From the NCBI GenBank assembly GCA_045597345.1, contig JAZLJW010000167.1, positions 1 to 45,265 of the forward strand: DNA of 45,265 bases, written 5' to 3'. The position numbers and the translations under genes are program-made. Under the pieces are notes generated by a model that was not told the DNA's origin, made no database searches, and saw nothing but the letters and a program-made list of their open reading frames with translations. Positions 25,278-34,038 of the stretch are shown piece after piece. The stretch's first letter is position 1. Every line of letters begins with the position of its first letter. This DNA comes from Treponema_I sp045597345. GTDB taxonomy: Bacteria > Spirochaetota > Spirochaetia > Treponematales > Treponemataceae.

Positions 25278-25314
25278 AAAAAAAAGACAAGGCCGTGGGG
25301 TAATAAGCCTTGTC
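25278..25314 (-). terminator. Terminator of the six-TM membrane protein gene
   Basis: GACAAGGC and GCCTTGTC (25286-25314) form an 8-bp stem; on the minus strand it is followed by eight T residues (25285-25278). Confidence 0.9.
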
Positions 25315-25351
25315 GTAAAATCAGAAAATTATCTTACCGGAATTGGTCTGG

Positions 25352-25984
25352 TTATCTGTTCCGAAGTTTCTTCAGCCCGTAAAGTCCGGCGCACAGTCCA
25401 AAAGAAAATGCGGTCATGAGGATTGCCCACATGATGCTCATGTATACAGGCTGGCTGAGTACTTTCAGGAAGAAATAGGGACCGTCCCAAAGGCGGAGAA
25501 TGTTCATGGTTATGGACACAACTTCGTAGAAAAGGGTTGGAATAAGCCCCAGAAAAGCTACCTTAACGGTTTTTGTTTCAAAGTCATCAAGAAACAGGAA
25601 GGTAAGCATTACAAACAGCGGATTCAAAGTATGGGTATACAGCATGGAACCGTAGGTAAGGTATCTGATGTATGCTTCTTTTGTTCCACCGGCACCGGGA
25701 GCAAGTACAAAGATGACGGTAAAAAAGGTGAGGGCCAGGGCACAGGCTCCCAGATATTTGAAAGTCCGTACCCACTGGGGCACAGCTTTGCCGGTTGCCA
25801 GACTGCGGATCAGATAAACCGAAAGACACAGACAGGCAATGGCACCGAACAGATTTGACAGTTCGGTAAAGAAAATAAAGACACCAAAGCCACGGTTTGG
25901 CCATGCAATGCAAAGGGCTACTACTTCCATGCAAACAACTGCAAGGTTCAGAATCAAAGAAACGATTTTTTTCGTGTTAGTCAT
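25352..25984 (-). CDS. Six-TM integral membrane protein, Pr6Pr-like
   Basis: A 210-residue protein with about six hydrophobic helices. Recognisable pieces are FFTELSNLFGAI, LTFFTVIFVLAP and LYTHTLNPLFVMLTFLFLD, the pattern of the poorly characterised Pr6Pr membrane family. No transport or enzyme motif is visible. There is no clear ribosome site. It lies 42 bases after the carboxylesterase and may be co-transcribed with it, since a terminator is seen only after this gene. Confidence 0.65.
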   Translation of the reverse strand: MTNTKKIVSLILNLAVVCMEVVALCIAWPNRGFGVFIFFTELSNLFGAIACLCLSVYLIRSLATGKAVPQWVRTFKYLGACALALTFFTVIFVLAPGAGGTKEAYIRYLTYGSMLYTHTLNPLFVMLTFLFLDDFETKTVKVAFLGLIPTLFYEVVSITMNILRLWDGPYFFLKVLSQPVYMSIMWAILMTAFSFGLCAGLYGLKKLRNR

Positions 25985-26026
25985 GGAAGTATACTACTTG
26001 GAAAACTCAGTTCTGTCATCCAGCGT

Positions 26027-27595
26027 TTAGTGCTGAACTTCAGGACCTTTTCCCTGTGCCATCATCTGCATCATGAGAGGCCCGATAACTGCGCCACAGG
26101 CAGGAATCAGTTCGTGGTCATGATTGGTTACCACGCGGGTATTATCATCAAAGAGCATGACGTGTTCTTCTTCCGGAGTACATGATGGCCACTCAGGGCA
26201 TTCATTGTTATTGGGGTTGCCGGTACGGGCAAATGCCATAAAGCTCTGGAACATCTGTTCTTCCAGCTTGTCGCTTACGCCATCAATCTGGGTGTAGGGT
26301 GCCAGTTCGCTGTTGTGGAAGAAGTAGGGAATATCAGAGCAGTGCCAGGGGGTACGTCCGCCGTCAAGCGGCATATCCTGGTTGAAAAGGTATGCATATA
26401 CCGGGGCTGGTCCTTTTGCACGCAGCTGGTTATATGGAATTTCAGGAGCGCGGAACATGAAGTCGATGGTAAGGATATCAACGGGGCAGCGTTCCGGATA
26501 TGCTTTCAGCATCAGAGGTACCAGTTTATCTGCAGCTTCATCGTTCATGCGTTCGCGAACCAGTTTCAGCTGGTCATCAATGCTCATATCATGCTTGTTA
26601 ACAACACCTGGTGCAAATGACAGGAATTCACCAAAAACGGAACCTACCATCAGCGGCACATGGGCACTTTCCGGGCGGAATCCGTTCTGCTGAGGCTCAC
26701 CCATGTAGAATGGTGGATTGAGACGTGGTGCACCACCAACGTATTTTCCCTGGGGAGCAAGAACTGCACTGCATTTCTGGTATGCAGGTGCCAGTAGTTC
26801 ATAAGGAACGTTTTCCAGTTCCTTTACATCTTTCAGACCAAGTTCATTCAGCATCATTTCGGTCATTTCAGTGCTGTCGCCTTTCTGATCTGCAAGTACC
26901 GGGCCGATAACACCTGACATTACGATACCTTTGTGGAACAGTCCGTCTGCTTCCGGAGTCTGCAGCATGGTAGTAACTTTTGCACCACCGCCAGACTGGC
27001 CGAAAATAGTTACGTTACCGGCGTCTCCTCCAAAGTTTTCGATATTGTCGTGAACCCACTGCAGTGATGCAACCAGGTCACGGGAACCGTTGTTACCGCT
27101 GTCTTCGTATTCTTCGCCATACTGTGACAGATCAAAATACCCCAGTACATTCAGACGGTGGTTTACGCTTACTACTACAACGTCACCCAGACGGGCCATG
27201 TTTTCGCCTTCGTAGGCAATATGTTCAATGGAAGAACCTGCAAAGAATCCGCCGCCATGGAACCATACCAGTACAGGGCGTTTTTTCCCGTCCAGGGCTG
27301 GAGTCCATACGTTCAGATTCAGACAGTCTTCATTCATCGGCCAATAGCGGTGGGGAACCAGCATTTCACCGTTTGGTTTGCCTTTGCCCAAATCAAGCAA
27401 CGGACAAACATAACCGAAGCTGGTGCATTCAAGGGTATCAGTCCATGGTTCACATGGCTGTGGTTTATGGAAACGCTTTGCTGTAGCGTAAGGAACGCCT
27501 TTAAAAACGGAAATGCCGTTGGTTTCATAACCGCGGACAGTACCTTTGGTTGTTTTTGCAATAACGCTTTTCTGTGAATAGGTAAATTTTGCCAA
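26027..27595 (-). CDS. Type-B carboxylesterase
   Basis: A 522-residue alpha/beta hydrolase of the carboxylesterase/pNB-esterase family. The start is TTG with AAGGAGG at good spacing. Motifs: oxyanion loop WFHGGGFFAG (111-120), signature EDCLNLNVW, nucleophile Ser201 in GQSGGG, and a likely Glu in FGEFLS and His in PWHCSDIPYFF. No signal peptide, so cytoplasmic. Substrate is unknown; family members cleave small esters, including feruloyl or aryl esters. It is separated from the lipoprotein operon upstream by a terminator. Confidence 0.93.
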   Translation of the reverse strand: MAKFTYSQKSVIAKTTKGTVRGYETNGISVFKGVPYATAKRFHKPQPCEPWTDTLECTSFGYVCPLLDLGKGKPNGEMLVPHRYWPMNEDCLNLNVWTPALDGKKRPVLVWFHGGGFFAGSSIEHIAYEGENMARLGDVVVVSVNHRLNVLGYFDLSQYGEEYEDSGNNGSRDLVASLQWVHDNIENFGGDAGNVTIFGQSGGGAKVTTMLQTPEADGLFHKGIVMSGVIGPVLADQKGDSTEMTEMMLNELGLKDVKELENVPYELLAPAYQKCSAVLAPQGKYVGGAPRLNPPFYMGEPQQNGFRPESAHVPLMVGSVFGEFLSFAPGVVNKHDMSIDDQLKLVRERMNDEAADKLVPLMLKAYPERCPVDILTIDFMFRAPEIPYNQLRAKGPAPVYAYLFNQDMPLDGGRTPWHCSDIPYFFHNSELAPYTQIDGVSDKLEEQMFQSFMAFARTGNPNNNECPEWPSCTPEEEHVMLFDDNTRVVTNHDHELIPACGAVIGPLMMQMMAQGKGPEVQH

Positions 27596-27634
27596 GATGA
27601 TCCTCCTTTATCTTGTAAATAAATCATACCATGG

Positions 27635-27673
27635 CATAAAAAAAGAAAAACCCCGGATTTTTGTTATCCGGGG
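27635..27673 (-). terminator. Terminator of the lipoprotein operon
   Basis: CCCCGGAT/ATCCGGGG stem (27651-27673) with a seven-base loop. On the minus strand it is followed by TTTTTCTTTTTTT. Confidence 0.92.
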
Positions 27674-27707
27674 CTCAATTTTTGCGAAAGCTCTAAGCTG
27701 ATTTCTG

Positions 27708-28769
27708 CTACTGCAGTGCTTTTTGTAATTCTGCAGCCAGTTTCTTTTTCAGTTCATTTTCTACTGTTCGGATAGCTCTCTGAGTGGCTTCTTCAGTAGA
27801 TAAATGGGCTTCACGACCGGTTATGGTAAGAGGCAGCTGTTCAGTTCCCTGGACATCCTTTAAGCTGGCAGTCAAGGTGTACCGTACATATTTATTTGCA
27901 TTATCCGGATTTGATGAATCAAACGGGGTAATGGTTAATTCACCGGTAATGACACCAGCAGTGCTGTCGGCGGTGATTAACGTACAGTCAAGATTCTGCT
28001 GGGCAAATACTGTCTGAATGGCCTTTGCAATCCGCTGGTCATAATCGTTGGCAATAGAAACACCGAAAACCAAAGATTTTTCAAGCTGCTGCCGCTGAGT
28101 TTCGATAAACTCAGCGGTCTGCCAAACAGGAAGAACCGTTTCATAGCGAACAGGATGTACAACAGAAAGAATGGCAACCTGTTCATCGGTCAGGTGAGCC
28201 AGAGCTTCGGCTTTTCTTAAATGCTGAATGGCGGTAAATCCCTGATGATTCAGTTCTGCATTGCCGGAAGCAGCCTGTAAACTGAAAATCTGCTCGCTAT
28301 TCTGCAGTACCTGTTCTTCATACCAGGCTCCTGCAACTTCTCTATCAAGTAATGCCAGAGCATACCAGGTAGTGTTACCGTTTCTGTCTGTCTGACAGAA
28401 TTTTTCCTGGATACGCATTCCGGTTATGCTTAAATCCGTTCCAACCGTAACTAATTGATTCAGATTCTGCTGAATGGTAGTTTCATCAAGCTCAGCTGAT
28501 CTGCTTTTTGACAGATTCTGGGAAGCTACCGTGGTAGCCTGTACTTTCTGCTGCAACACACGAGCCAATGCCTGTGTTGCATCTTCCTGTGCCTGCTGTA
28601 TGGTCATGCCCTGTCCTACAGCAGTGATGTACAGAGCAGGATCCCAGGCACTGTTGTTATCAAATACCCATGAAGGAACCTGCTGACTGGTAGTAGCACA
28701 TCCGGTCAGAATACACAGCACTACAAGGAGTACTGCAAGTACTTTTGATGATCTGGTTATTGTAAACAT
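27708..28769 (-). CDS. LPP20-like lipoprotein
   Basis: A 353-residue lipoprotein: signal sequence with lipobox LTGC (Cys24). Residues 45-150 resemble the LPP20 fold (YITAVGQGMTIQQAQEDATQ, then WYALALLDR). A second half contains TDLSITGM-like beta segments and ends with an amphipathic helix. GGAGAG precedes the ATG, which overlaps the upstream gene by 13 bases. Last gene of a three-lipoprotein operon. Predicted to sit in the envelope. Function is inferred only from its company with LpoB and the COG3014-like protein. Confidence 0.8.
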   Translation of the reverse strand: MFTITRSSKVLAVLLVVLCILTGCATTSQQVPSWVFDNNSAWDPALYITAVGQGMTIQQAQEDATQALARVLQQKVQATTVASQNLSKSRSAELDETTIQQNLNQLVTVGTDLSITGMRIQEKFCQTDRNGNTTWYALALLDREVAGAWYEEQVLQNSEQIFSLQAASGNAELNHQGFTAIQHLRKAEALAHLTDEQVAILSVVHPVRYETVLPVWQTAEFIETQRQQLEKSLVFGVSIANDYDQRIAKAIQTVFAQQNLDCTLITADSTAGVITGELTITPFDSSNPDNANKYVRYTLTASLKDVQGTEQLPLTITGREAHLSTEEATQRAIRTVENELKKKLAAELQKALQ

Positions 28770-30055
28770 AAACTCTCCACAAGATTAATACCCTTTGCAC
28801 GTACGGTTACATCAGGCATAGTTTCAGTACGGTAAACAGCGTTACGGCTGTTCAAGTACTCAACAGTAACCGAATACATTCCAGGTTCCAGCGTAACGCC
28901 GGTAACATATACCGATCCAGGAAAATACTGGGATGTACGGATATCTGCTGTTTCAGTCAGGTCTTGGGCAACTTTCGATGCCAGTGCCAGAATACTCAGA
29001 CCGGCAGAAGATTCCCCGAATTGCGATAATGTAGAGGAAGTCATTGCTTTTCCAATACTTCTGACAACAGCCCGGGCGTAGATTAGCGACTGTTTCTGAC
29101 TGAAAGTATCTTCTGCAATATTTTCAATACTTTCAATTTTATTTAGCGGAACAGTCACCGTTGTGCCATTTTCTGACGTAATACATACCCGAACACCAGC
29201 CGTTGCAGACGGCCGTTTACTCATTACAGGGAATGCAACGGTGTAATAGAAATCATTACGTCTGTTATATAACCGAACCTTTTCTTCAAACTTTACCGGT
29301 GCCATACCGGTAAAACTCATGATGTTCAATCTGGCCATACCCTTTGGCACTGTTAATTCTTCATCAAGAACATCTGTTGGCTCTGGAAAATCGTATAAAG
29401 CCTGTTGCGTTTCAAATGCCTGAGTAATGTATTTACGGTCTACTGCAGCATTATCAAGCTGACCTGTAGAACGATACAGAATCATACTCAGGTATCTGGC
29501 AAGGGCAGAATTGGAAAACTGAGAAGACTGTCTGTACGACTGTGCATCTTTGTCTGCCAGCTGTTGGTTGGCATATCCAATCGCATCGCCGTACTTTGTC
29601 AAAAGCAGTTTCTGCTTGTTATCAAAGCGCCGAATCTCTACAAAAGCATCTTCTATCATGCCCATCTGAATATAATTCAATGCCATAAACAGATTGGTAT
29701 AGATGTCTTCATAGTCATCACCGTCGTAATCTTTTACCAGATCATTCAACAGCCAGGAACTGACAGACTGACCTATGCTGACTGCATAATATTCTTCGAT
29801 TAACCTTTCAGCAGCAGACAGTTTTGCATTGCTTTCCTGATACTTTTTGTCATAGTGGGCCATGACACCAGTATCAAGCAGGTAAAGAACTTCATCAGTA
29901 GATCCATAAAAATCATCGTGATGATCTTCCAGTGTAGCCAATGCCTGCGAGTAATCACTATGGTTCAAGTGCTGGTATACCTCCGTATGACTGATACGGG
30001 AGGCACATCCAGTTAATATCAGAAGTACTGCAATGGCCGGCAACAGTTTTTTCAT
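28757..30055 (-). CDS. COG3014-like TPR lipoprotein
   Basis: A 432-residue lipoprotein with lipobox LTGC (Cys17). The N-terminal half is helical and TPR-like (YSQALATLEDHHDDF, LDTGVMAHYDKKY, MALNYIQMGMIEDAFVEIRR). The C-terminal half is beta-rich (about 250-432). This layout, and position between LpoB and an LPP20 gene, match the uncharacterised COG3014 lipoproteins. GGGAG precedes the start, 20 bases after LpoB. Presumed envelope component working with the penicillin-binding-protein activator. Confidence 0.75.
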   Translation of the reverse strand: MKKLLPAIAVLLILTGCASRISHTEVYQHLNHSDYSQALATLEDHHDDFYGSTDEVLYLLDTGVMAHYDKKYQESNAKLSAAERLIEEYYAVSIGQSVSSWLLNDLVKDYDGDDYEDIYTNLFMALNYIQMGMIEDAFVEIRRFDNKQKLLLTKYGDAIGYANQQLADKDAQSYRQSSQFSNSALARYLSMILYRSTGQLDNAAVDRKYITQAFETQQALYDFPEPTDVLDEELTVPKGMARLNIMSFTGMAPVKFEEKVRLYNRRNDFYYTVAFPVMSKRPSATAGVRVCITSENGTTVTVPLNKIESIENIAEDTFSQKQSLIYARAVVRSIGKAMTSSTLSQFGESSAGLSILALASKVAQDLTETADIRTSQYFPGSVYVTGVTLEPGMYSVTVEYLNSRNAVYRTETMPDVTVRAKGINLVESLCLQ

Positions 30056-30075
30056 TCAGTTTTTTCTCCCGAAAA

Positions 30076-30681
30076 TTAACGGAATGACTGGCGGTTAATG
30101 ATTTTTTTGATATCTGAGTTGTCGCCTACCCACAGTTTTCTATTGGTTTCAATATCAATAAGCTCTGCATATACAAAGTATGTGCGGGCAGCCTGTTTAG
30201 AGTCCATATCTACCATTGTTTTAACAGAACCGATAAGCATAAAGTCAGCACCGGTTTCATTAGCCAGACGTTTAACGGTATCTTCTCCAGCCCAGTCCTG
30301 CTGTTCCATGCGTTCTTCACGGATCTCTTCACGTTCTGAAGCACTGGCAACAAAGTCAACTTTGCCGCTGTTAATCAGTGCAGCTTCGAATTTTTTTGTC
30401 AGAATGCTGGTGTCAATATGTTCATCGCTGTCATTACGGAATGATCCAACGATGATAACAGGGTATTTACCATTGTCTTTGATATAGCGGTCAATGGCTG
30501 CAGCGTTTACGCAGTCCTGAATAAGAGAATCTGCAACAATACGAACATCAGTATCATTCCAGTATCCGCTTAAATCGGTTACGGTTGATGCATCAACCCG
30601 GCTTACAGGTTTTGAAGCACATCCGGTAAGCAGAACAAGGGCAGCAAAAGCAGTGAAAAACGTTACGAAAGATTTTTTCAT
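30076..30681 (-). CDS. lpoB: Penicillin-binding-protein activator, LpoB-like lipoprotein
   Basis: A 201-residue lipoprotein with lipobox LTGC (Cys21). The LpoB core is recognisable: WNDTDVRIVADSLIQDC, PVIIVGSFRNDSDEHIDTSI, LTKKFEAALINSGKVDFV, and GADFMLIGSVKTMVD near the end. In enterobacteria LpoB crosses the periplasm to stimulate PBP1b; spirochaete homologues are known by sequence only. AAGGAG lies nine bases before the ATG. First gene of the operon, with a short AT-rich upstream region (TTTATAA) as possible promoter. Confidence 0.87.
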   Translation of the reverse strand: MKKSFVTFFTAFAALVLLTGCASKPVSRVDASTVTDLSGYWNDTDVRIVADSLIQDCVNAAAIDRYIKDNGKYPVIIVGSFRNDSDEHIDTSILTKKFEAALINSGKVDFVASASEREEIREERMEQQDWAGEDTVKRLANETGADFMLIGSVKTMVDMDSKQAARTYFVYAELIDIETNRKLWVGDNSDIKKIINRQSFR

Positions 30682-30711
30682 AATTGGAAATCTCCTTAAT
30701 CCTTATAAAGT

Positions 30712-30752
30712 AAAAAAGGAATGCCCTGAAGGTTGTAGCGGACACCCCTTTT
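30712..30752 (-). terminator. Terminator of the SH3/ABC-F/M20 operon
   Basis: In the minus-strand RNA, AAAAGGGGUGUCC pairs along all 13 positions with GGGCAUUCCUUUU when G-U pairs are allowed, followed by T residues. The G-U pairs make it directional, as the plus-strand RNA would pair poorly. Confidence 0.8.
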
Positions 30753-30787
30753 CAAGATAGCTGTTAGTAATGTAACACGTAATCTGT

Positions 30788-32008
30788 TTAAATCATGAGT
30801 GCAGCAAGAGTTTTTGCATCATCAATCATATTCTTGATAACGCAGTACTCATTTGGCTGGTGACAGGTTTCATCCAGAGTACTCCAGACAGCAGCATGAT
30901 AGCCGGCATTACGCAGGTAACCGCCAACAGTACCACCACCGATACCAACGGTACGGGCAGTTTTTCCGTGTGCGGTCTTAATGGCTGCAGCAAGTTTTGT
31001 TACAACTGGTGCATCAACAGGTGTTGCAGGTGATTCTTCTGCCTGATCTTCGGTAATTTCAATTTTTACCCCGTATTTTGCTTCTACTTCATCGGCCATT
31101 TTACGAACCTGTGCACGGATATCAGCCAGTTTGTAACAGGGCAGGATACGGCAGTCTACACAGAATACGTCATCACCGGGAATGGTGTTGGTATTGGGAA
31201 CGTTTGCTTCGTGTTTGGTTGGCTGAAGGGTAGAGTAGTTGGGGTAGAACAGGTCATCGCGTTCTGTCAGGGTCTGTTCCAGACTGTTGATGCGCAGTGC
31301 CAGGTCACAGTTTGCAAGATGTGCGTTTGCTCCTTCGTTGGGAAGCGAACCGTGGCACTGTTTACCGGTAGTGTGCACACGCAGCCACATGATTGATTTT
31401 TCTGCAACTTCAATGGTTACACCTTCAGGATCTCCTCCGTCAGGAATAATGAACAGGTCGTCTTTTTTAAAGATGCCGTCCTGTTTCAGCAGGTACTGGA
31501 TACCGAATTTTGAGCCCACTTCTTCATCTGCTACAAACAGCAGTTTAATGGTGTGGCTTGGAGTTACGCCGTTTTTAAGGAATGAAAGGGCGGCAAATAC
31601 ACCGCTTACCAGACCCTGCTGGTCATCTTCAACGCCACGGCCATACAGTTTGCCGTCTTTTTCTACTACTTTCCACGGATCGGTATTCCACAGGCTTAAT
31701 TCACCGGTAGGTACAACGTCAGTATGGGCCATAACCCATACCCGCTGGTCGTCGCTGGTGCCGGGAATGGTAGCAATCAGATTTGGACGGATACCGCCTT
31801 TTGCCCGTGGATCGGGAGCGTCGTACCGTTCCAGATTGGTAATACCGTGATCTTTCAGCCAGCCTTCCAGTGCGGTAACTTTATCAAGTTCTCCAACGCC
31901 TTCGCTTTCCGGCGCAAGGGCTGGAATAGAGGTAAGCAGTGTTTCAAGTGCGACCATTTCATCTCTGTCTTCTTCAATTGTCTTCATCAAAGTTTCAAGT
32001 GTAGCCAT
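30788..32008 (-). CDS. M20-family metallopeptidase
   Basis: A 406-residue protein. ATG 32008 has AGGAG upstream; an in-frame start at 32053 lies within the ABC-F gene and is rejected. M20 motifs: MAHTDVVP (His95, Asp97), GRGVEDDQQG (Asp128), ADEEVGS (Glu162/163), IIPDGGD (Asp190) and a C-terminal ETCHQPNEY (His). A dimerisation lid lies in about residues 200-310. Predicted two-zinc aminoacyl or dipeptide hydrolase in the cytoplasm. The exact substrate (dipeptides, acyl-amino acids) is not determined. Third gene of an operon with SH3 lipoprotein and ABC-F genes, gap 14 bases. Confidence 0.9.
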   Translation of the reverse strand: MATLETLMKTIEEDRDEMVALETLLTSIPALAPESEGVGELDKVTALEGWLKDHGITNLERYDAPDPRAKGGIRPNLIATIPGTSDDQRVWVMAHTDVVPTGELSLWNTDPWKVVEKDGKLYGRGVEDDQQGLVSGVFAALSFLKNGVTPSHTIKLLFVADEEVGSKFGIQYLLKQDGIFKKDDLFIIPDGGDPEGVTIEVAEKSIMWLRVHTTGKQCHGSLPNEGANAHLANCDLALRINSLEQTLTERDDLFYPNYSTLQPTKHEANVPNTNTIPGDDVFCVDCRILPCYKLADIRAQVRKMADEVEAKYGVKIEITEDQAEESPATPVDAPVVTKLAAAIKTAHGKTARTVGIGGGTVGGYLRNAGYHAAVWSTLDETCHQPNEYCVIKNMIDDAKTLAALMI

Positions 32009-32022
32009 GTATATTCTCCTTT

Positions 32023-34020
32023 CTATTGCAACTGCAGTGATACTGCTTCCCACTGCTCAGTGGTCTGCAGTATCAGCTCTTCTGTTTCTTCTATTTTCTT
32101 CTGAACTTTGCTGCTTTTTGCTCCATCGGAATAAACCGCAGGGTCTGCCAGCTGTGCTTCAAGATCTGCCTTCTTTTCTTCAAGTTCACCAATTAAAATC
32201 ATAAGCCGTTCTTCTTCTTTTTCAAGCTTTCTGCGTTCGGCTTTCTGCTTTTTCTGGGCTTCCCAATCCTGAGCCCCGGCTGATACCGGCTCTGTCACCG
32301 GCTGTTGGGTGGCCTTTACCGCTTTTGCAGAACTCTGAACAGCCTGCCCCGCAGTATCGGCAGTTTCACCGGCGGCTTCTTTTGCCAGCTGCTCCATATA
32401 GTACTGATAGCTGCCGGGAAATTCCCGGTAGTGACAGGGCGTCAGTTCCAGAACACGGGTTGCCAGGTTTTCAATAAAGCCGCGGTCATGGCTTACGAAT
32501 ATGACAGTTCCGCCAAAGTCTTTCAGAGCATTGAGCAGCACATCCTTACTGTGCATATCAAGGTGGTTGGTCGGTTCGTCAAGAATCAGCAGGTTCACGG
32601 GACGCAGCAGCAGACGGAGCAGTGCCAGGCGGCTTTTTTCACCGCCGGAAAGGACATCTACGGCTTTGTGTACGTCGTCGCCGCGGAACAGGAATGCTCC
32701 CAGCATATCACGCAGTTTTGGAATCAGTTCCAGCGGTGCTTCTGCTTCAAGCATTTCAAGCATGCTCATGCTGCCTTTCATGCTCTCGGCGTTATCCTGG
32801 CTGAAGTACCCGATGCTGACGCCGGCACCCAGTTTATAGGTTCCCGTACAGTCAGGGTCCACACCGGCAATGATACGCAGCAGTGTAGATTTACCGGCAC
32901 CGTTGCGTCCGGCAACAACCATGCGGTCGCCGTTTTCAAGAACGATGTTCAGGTCACGGAGTACTTCCCGGTCTGCGGTTTTACTCGGGTCGGATCCGTC
33001 ATTGTGATAGGTTTTTCCCAGGTGTTCGGTAGTCAGAACAAGGCGGCCTGAATGAGGGGCTGCAGGAAATGAAAAATGAATCTTCTTTAAGGTTTCCGGA
33101 ATTTCAATTTTGTTTTCCAGAATCTTATCCAGCATTTTCTGCCGTTCCTGAGCCTGAGCCGCTTTTGTTGCCTTGTAGCCGAAGCGTCGGATAAAGTCTT
33201 CAAGCTTGTGGATTTCTTCCTGCTGCTGCTCATACTGCTGCATCAGGGTTTCAAGTTCTACAGCGCGAACTTTTTCATAATGAGTGTAGTTACCCTGATA
33301 CCGGTGCAGGACACCGTTAAACAGTTCGTATACTTCGTTGATGGTAACGTCTAAGAAATAGCGGTCGTGGGAAACCAGCAGAAATCCGCCTTGAAAGTTC
33401 AGCAGGAACTCTTCAAGCCAGTTACGGGCTTCAATATCCAGATAGTTGGTCGGTTCGTCCAACAAAAGAATGTCAGGATTCTGCAGCAGGGCTTTTGCCA
33501 GTGCGATACGCATCTGCCATCCGCCGGAAAACTCTTCAGTCCGGCGGTTCATGTCTTCAGGCACAAAGCCTAATCCTAACAGGGTTTGTTCTGCAAGGAC
33601 GGCACGGCGGTTCCAGCCTGATTCTTCAAGATACGCAATAATTTCAGCCTGACGGAGCAGCAGTGGTTCAGGATTTGCCGGCGCATTGGGGCCTGCCAGT
33701 GTATCACCGATCTGGTCCATTTCTGCATGCAGCTGATAGCCGTATGCAAAGGCACGGTCTGCTTCTTCCAGCAGGGTTGTACCGTGATGCACGATACCGC
33801 TCTGAGGCAGATACGCAATGCGGCAGCCTTTCTGCACGGCCCGGTCGCCGCTGTCACATTCCTGCAGACCCGCCATAACTTTCATCAGGGTAGATTTACC
33901 GGATCCGTTGGCACCGGTAAGGGCAGCGCGGGAACCTTTTGCCAGGTTGACCGAAACATCTTTCAGAATATCCCGGTCGCCAAATGCCAGTGAAACTTTA
34001 GAAAATTGTACAAATGCCAC
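32023..34020 (-). CDS. ABC-F family ATPase
   Basis: A 665-residue protein. GTG start after AAGGAAAAGGAAAC. Two ABC domains without membrane segments: Walker A GANGSGKST (36-44), signature FSGGWQMRIALAKALL, Walker B LLLLDEPTNYLD. The second set is GRNGAGKST, LSGGEKSRLALLRLL, LLILDEPTNHLD. A linker rich in charged residues lies between them, and a C-terminal coiled coil (about 585-665) resembles Uup/YdiF types. ABC-F proteins act on the ribosome near the E site to rescue stalled translation; some give antibiotic resistance. The subgroup is not assigned. Confidence 0.93.
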   Translation of the reverse strand: MAFVQFSKVSLAFGDRDILKDVSVNLAKGSRAALTGANGSGKSTLMKVMAGLQECDSGDRAVQKGCRIAYLPQSGIVHHGTTLLEEADRAFAYGYQLHAEMDQIGDTLAGPNAPANPEPLLLRQAEIIAYLEESGWNRRAVLAEQTLLGLGFVPEDMNRRTEEFSGGWQMRIALAKALLQNPDILLLDEPTNYLDIEARNWLEEFLLNFQGGFLLVSHDRYFLDVTINEVYELFNGVLHRYQGNYTHYEKVRAVELETLMQQYEQQQEEIHKLEDFIRRFGYKATKAAQAQERQKMLDKILENKIEIPETLKKIHFSFPAAPHSGRLVLTTEHLGKTYHNDGSDPSKTADREVLRDLNIVLENGDRMVVAGRNGAGKSTLLRIIAGVDPDCTGTYKLGAGVSIGYFSQDNAESMKGSMSMLEMLEAEAPLELIPKLRDMLGAFLFRGDDVHKAVDVLSGGEKSRLALLRLLLRPVNLLILDEPTNHLDMHSKDVLLNALKDFGGTVIFVSHDRGFIENLATRVLELTPCHYREFPGSYQYYMEQLAKEAAGETADTAGQAVQSSAKAVKATQQPVTEPVSAGAQDWEAQKKQKAERRKLEKEEERLMILIGELEEKKADLEAQLADPAVYSDGAKSSKVQKKIEETEELILQTTEQWEAVSLQLQ

Positions 34021-34038
34021 GTGTCTGTTTCCTTTTCC

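Noticed and set aside
25240..25290. Longer N-terminus for the dCache MCP from a TTG at 25290
   Set aside because: The extension would start inside a strong terminator, and the ATG at 25239 gives a normal N-terminal membrane helix.
25988..25993. TATACT before the six-TM gene as a leaderless promoter
   Set aside because: It ends only three bases before the ATG at 25984, so transcription would start inside the gene; probably chance, with the gene read from upstream.
32305..33051. 248-codon plus-strand ORF
   Set aside because: It is an antisense shadow of the ABC-F gene, whose Walker motifs are on the minus strand.
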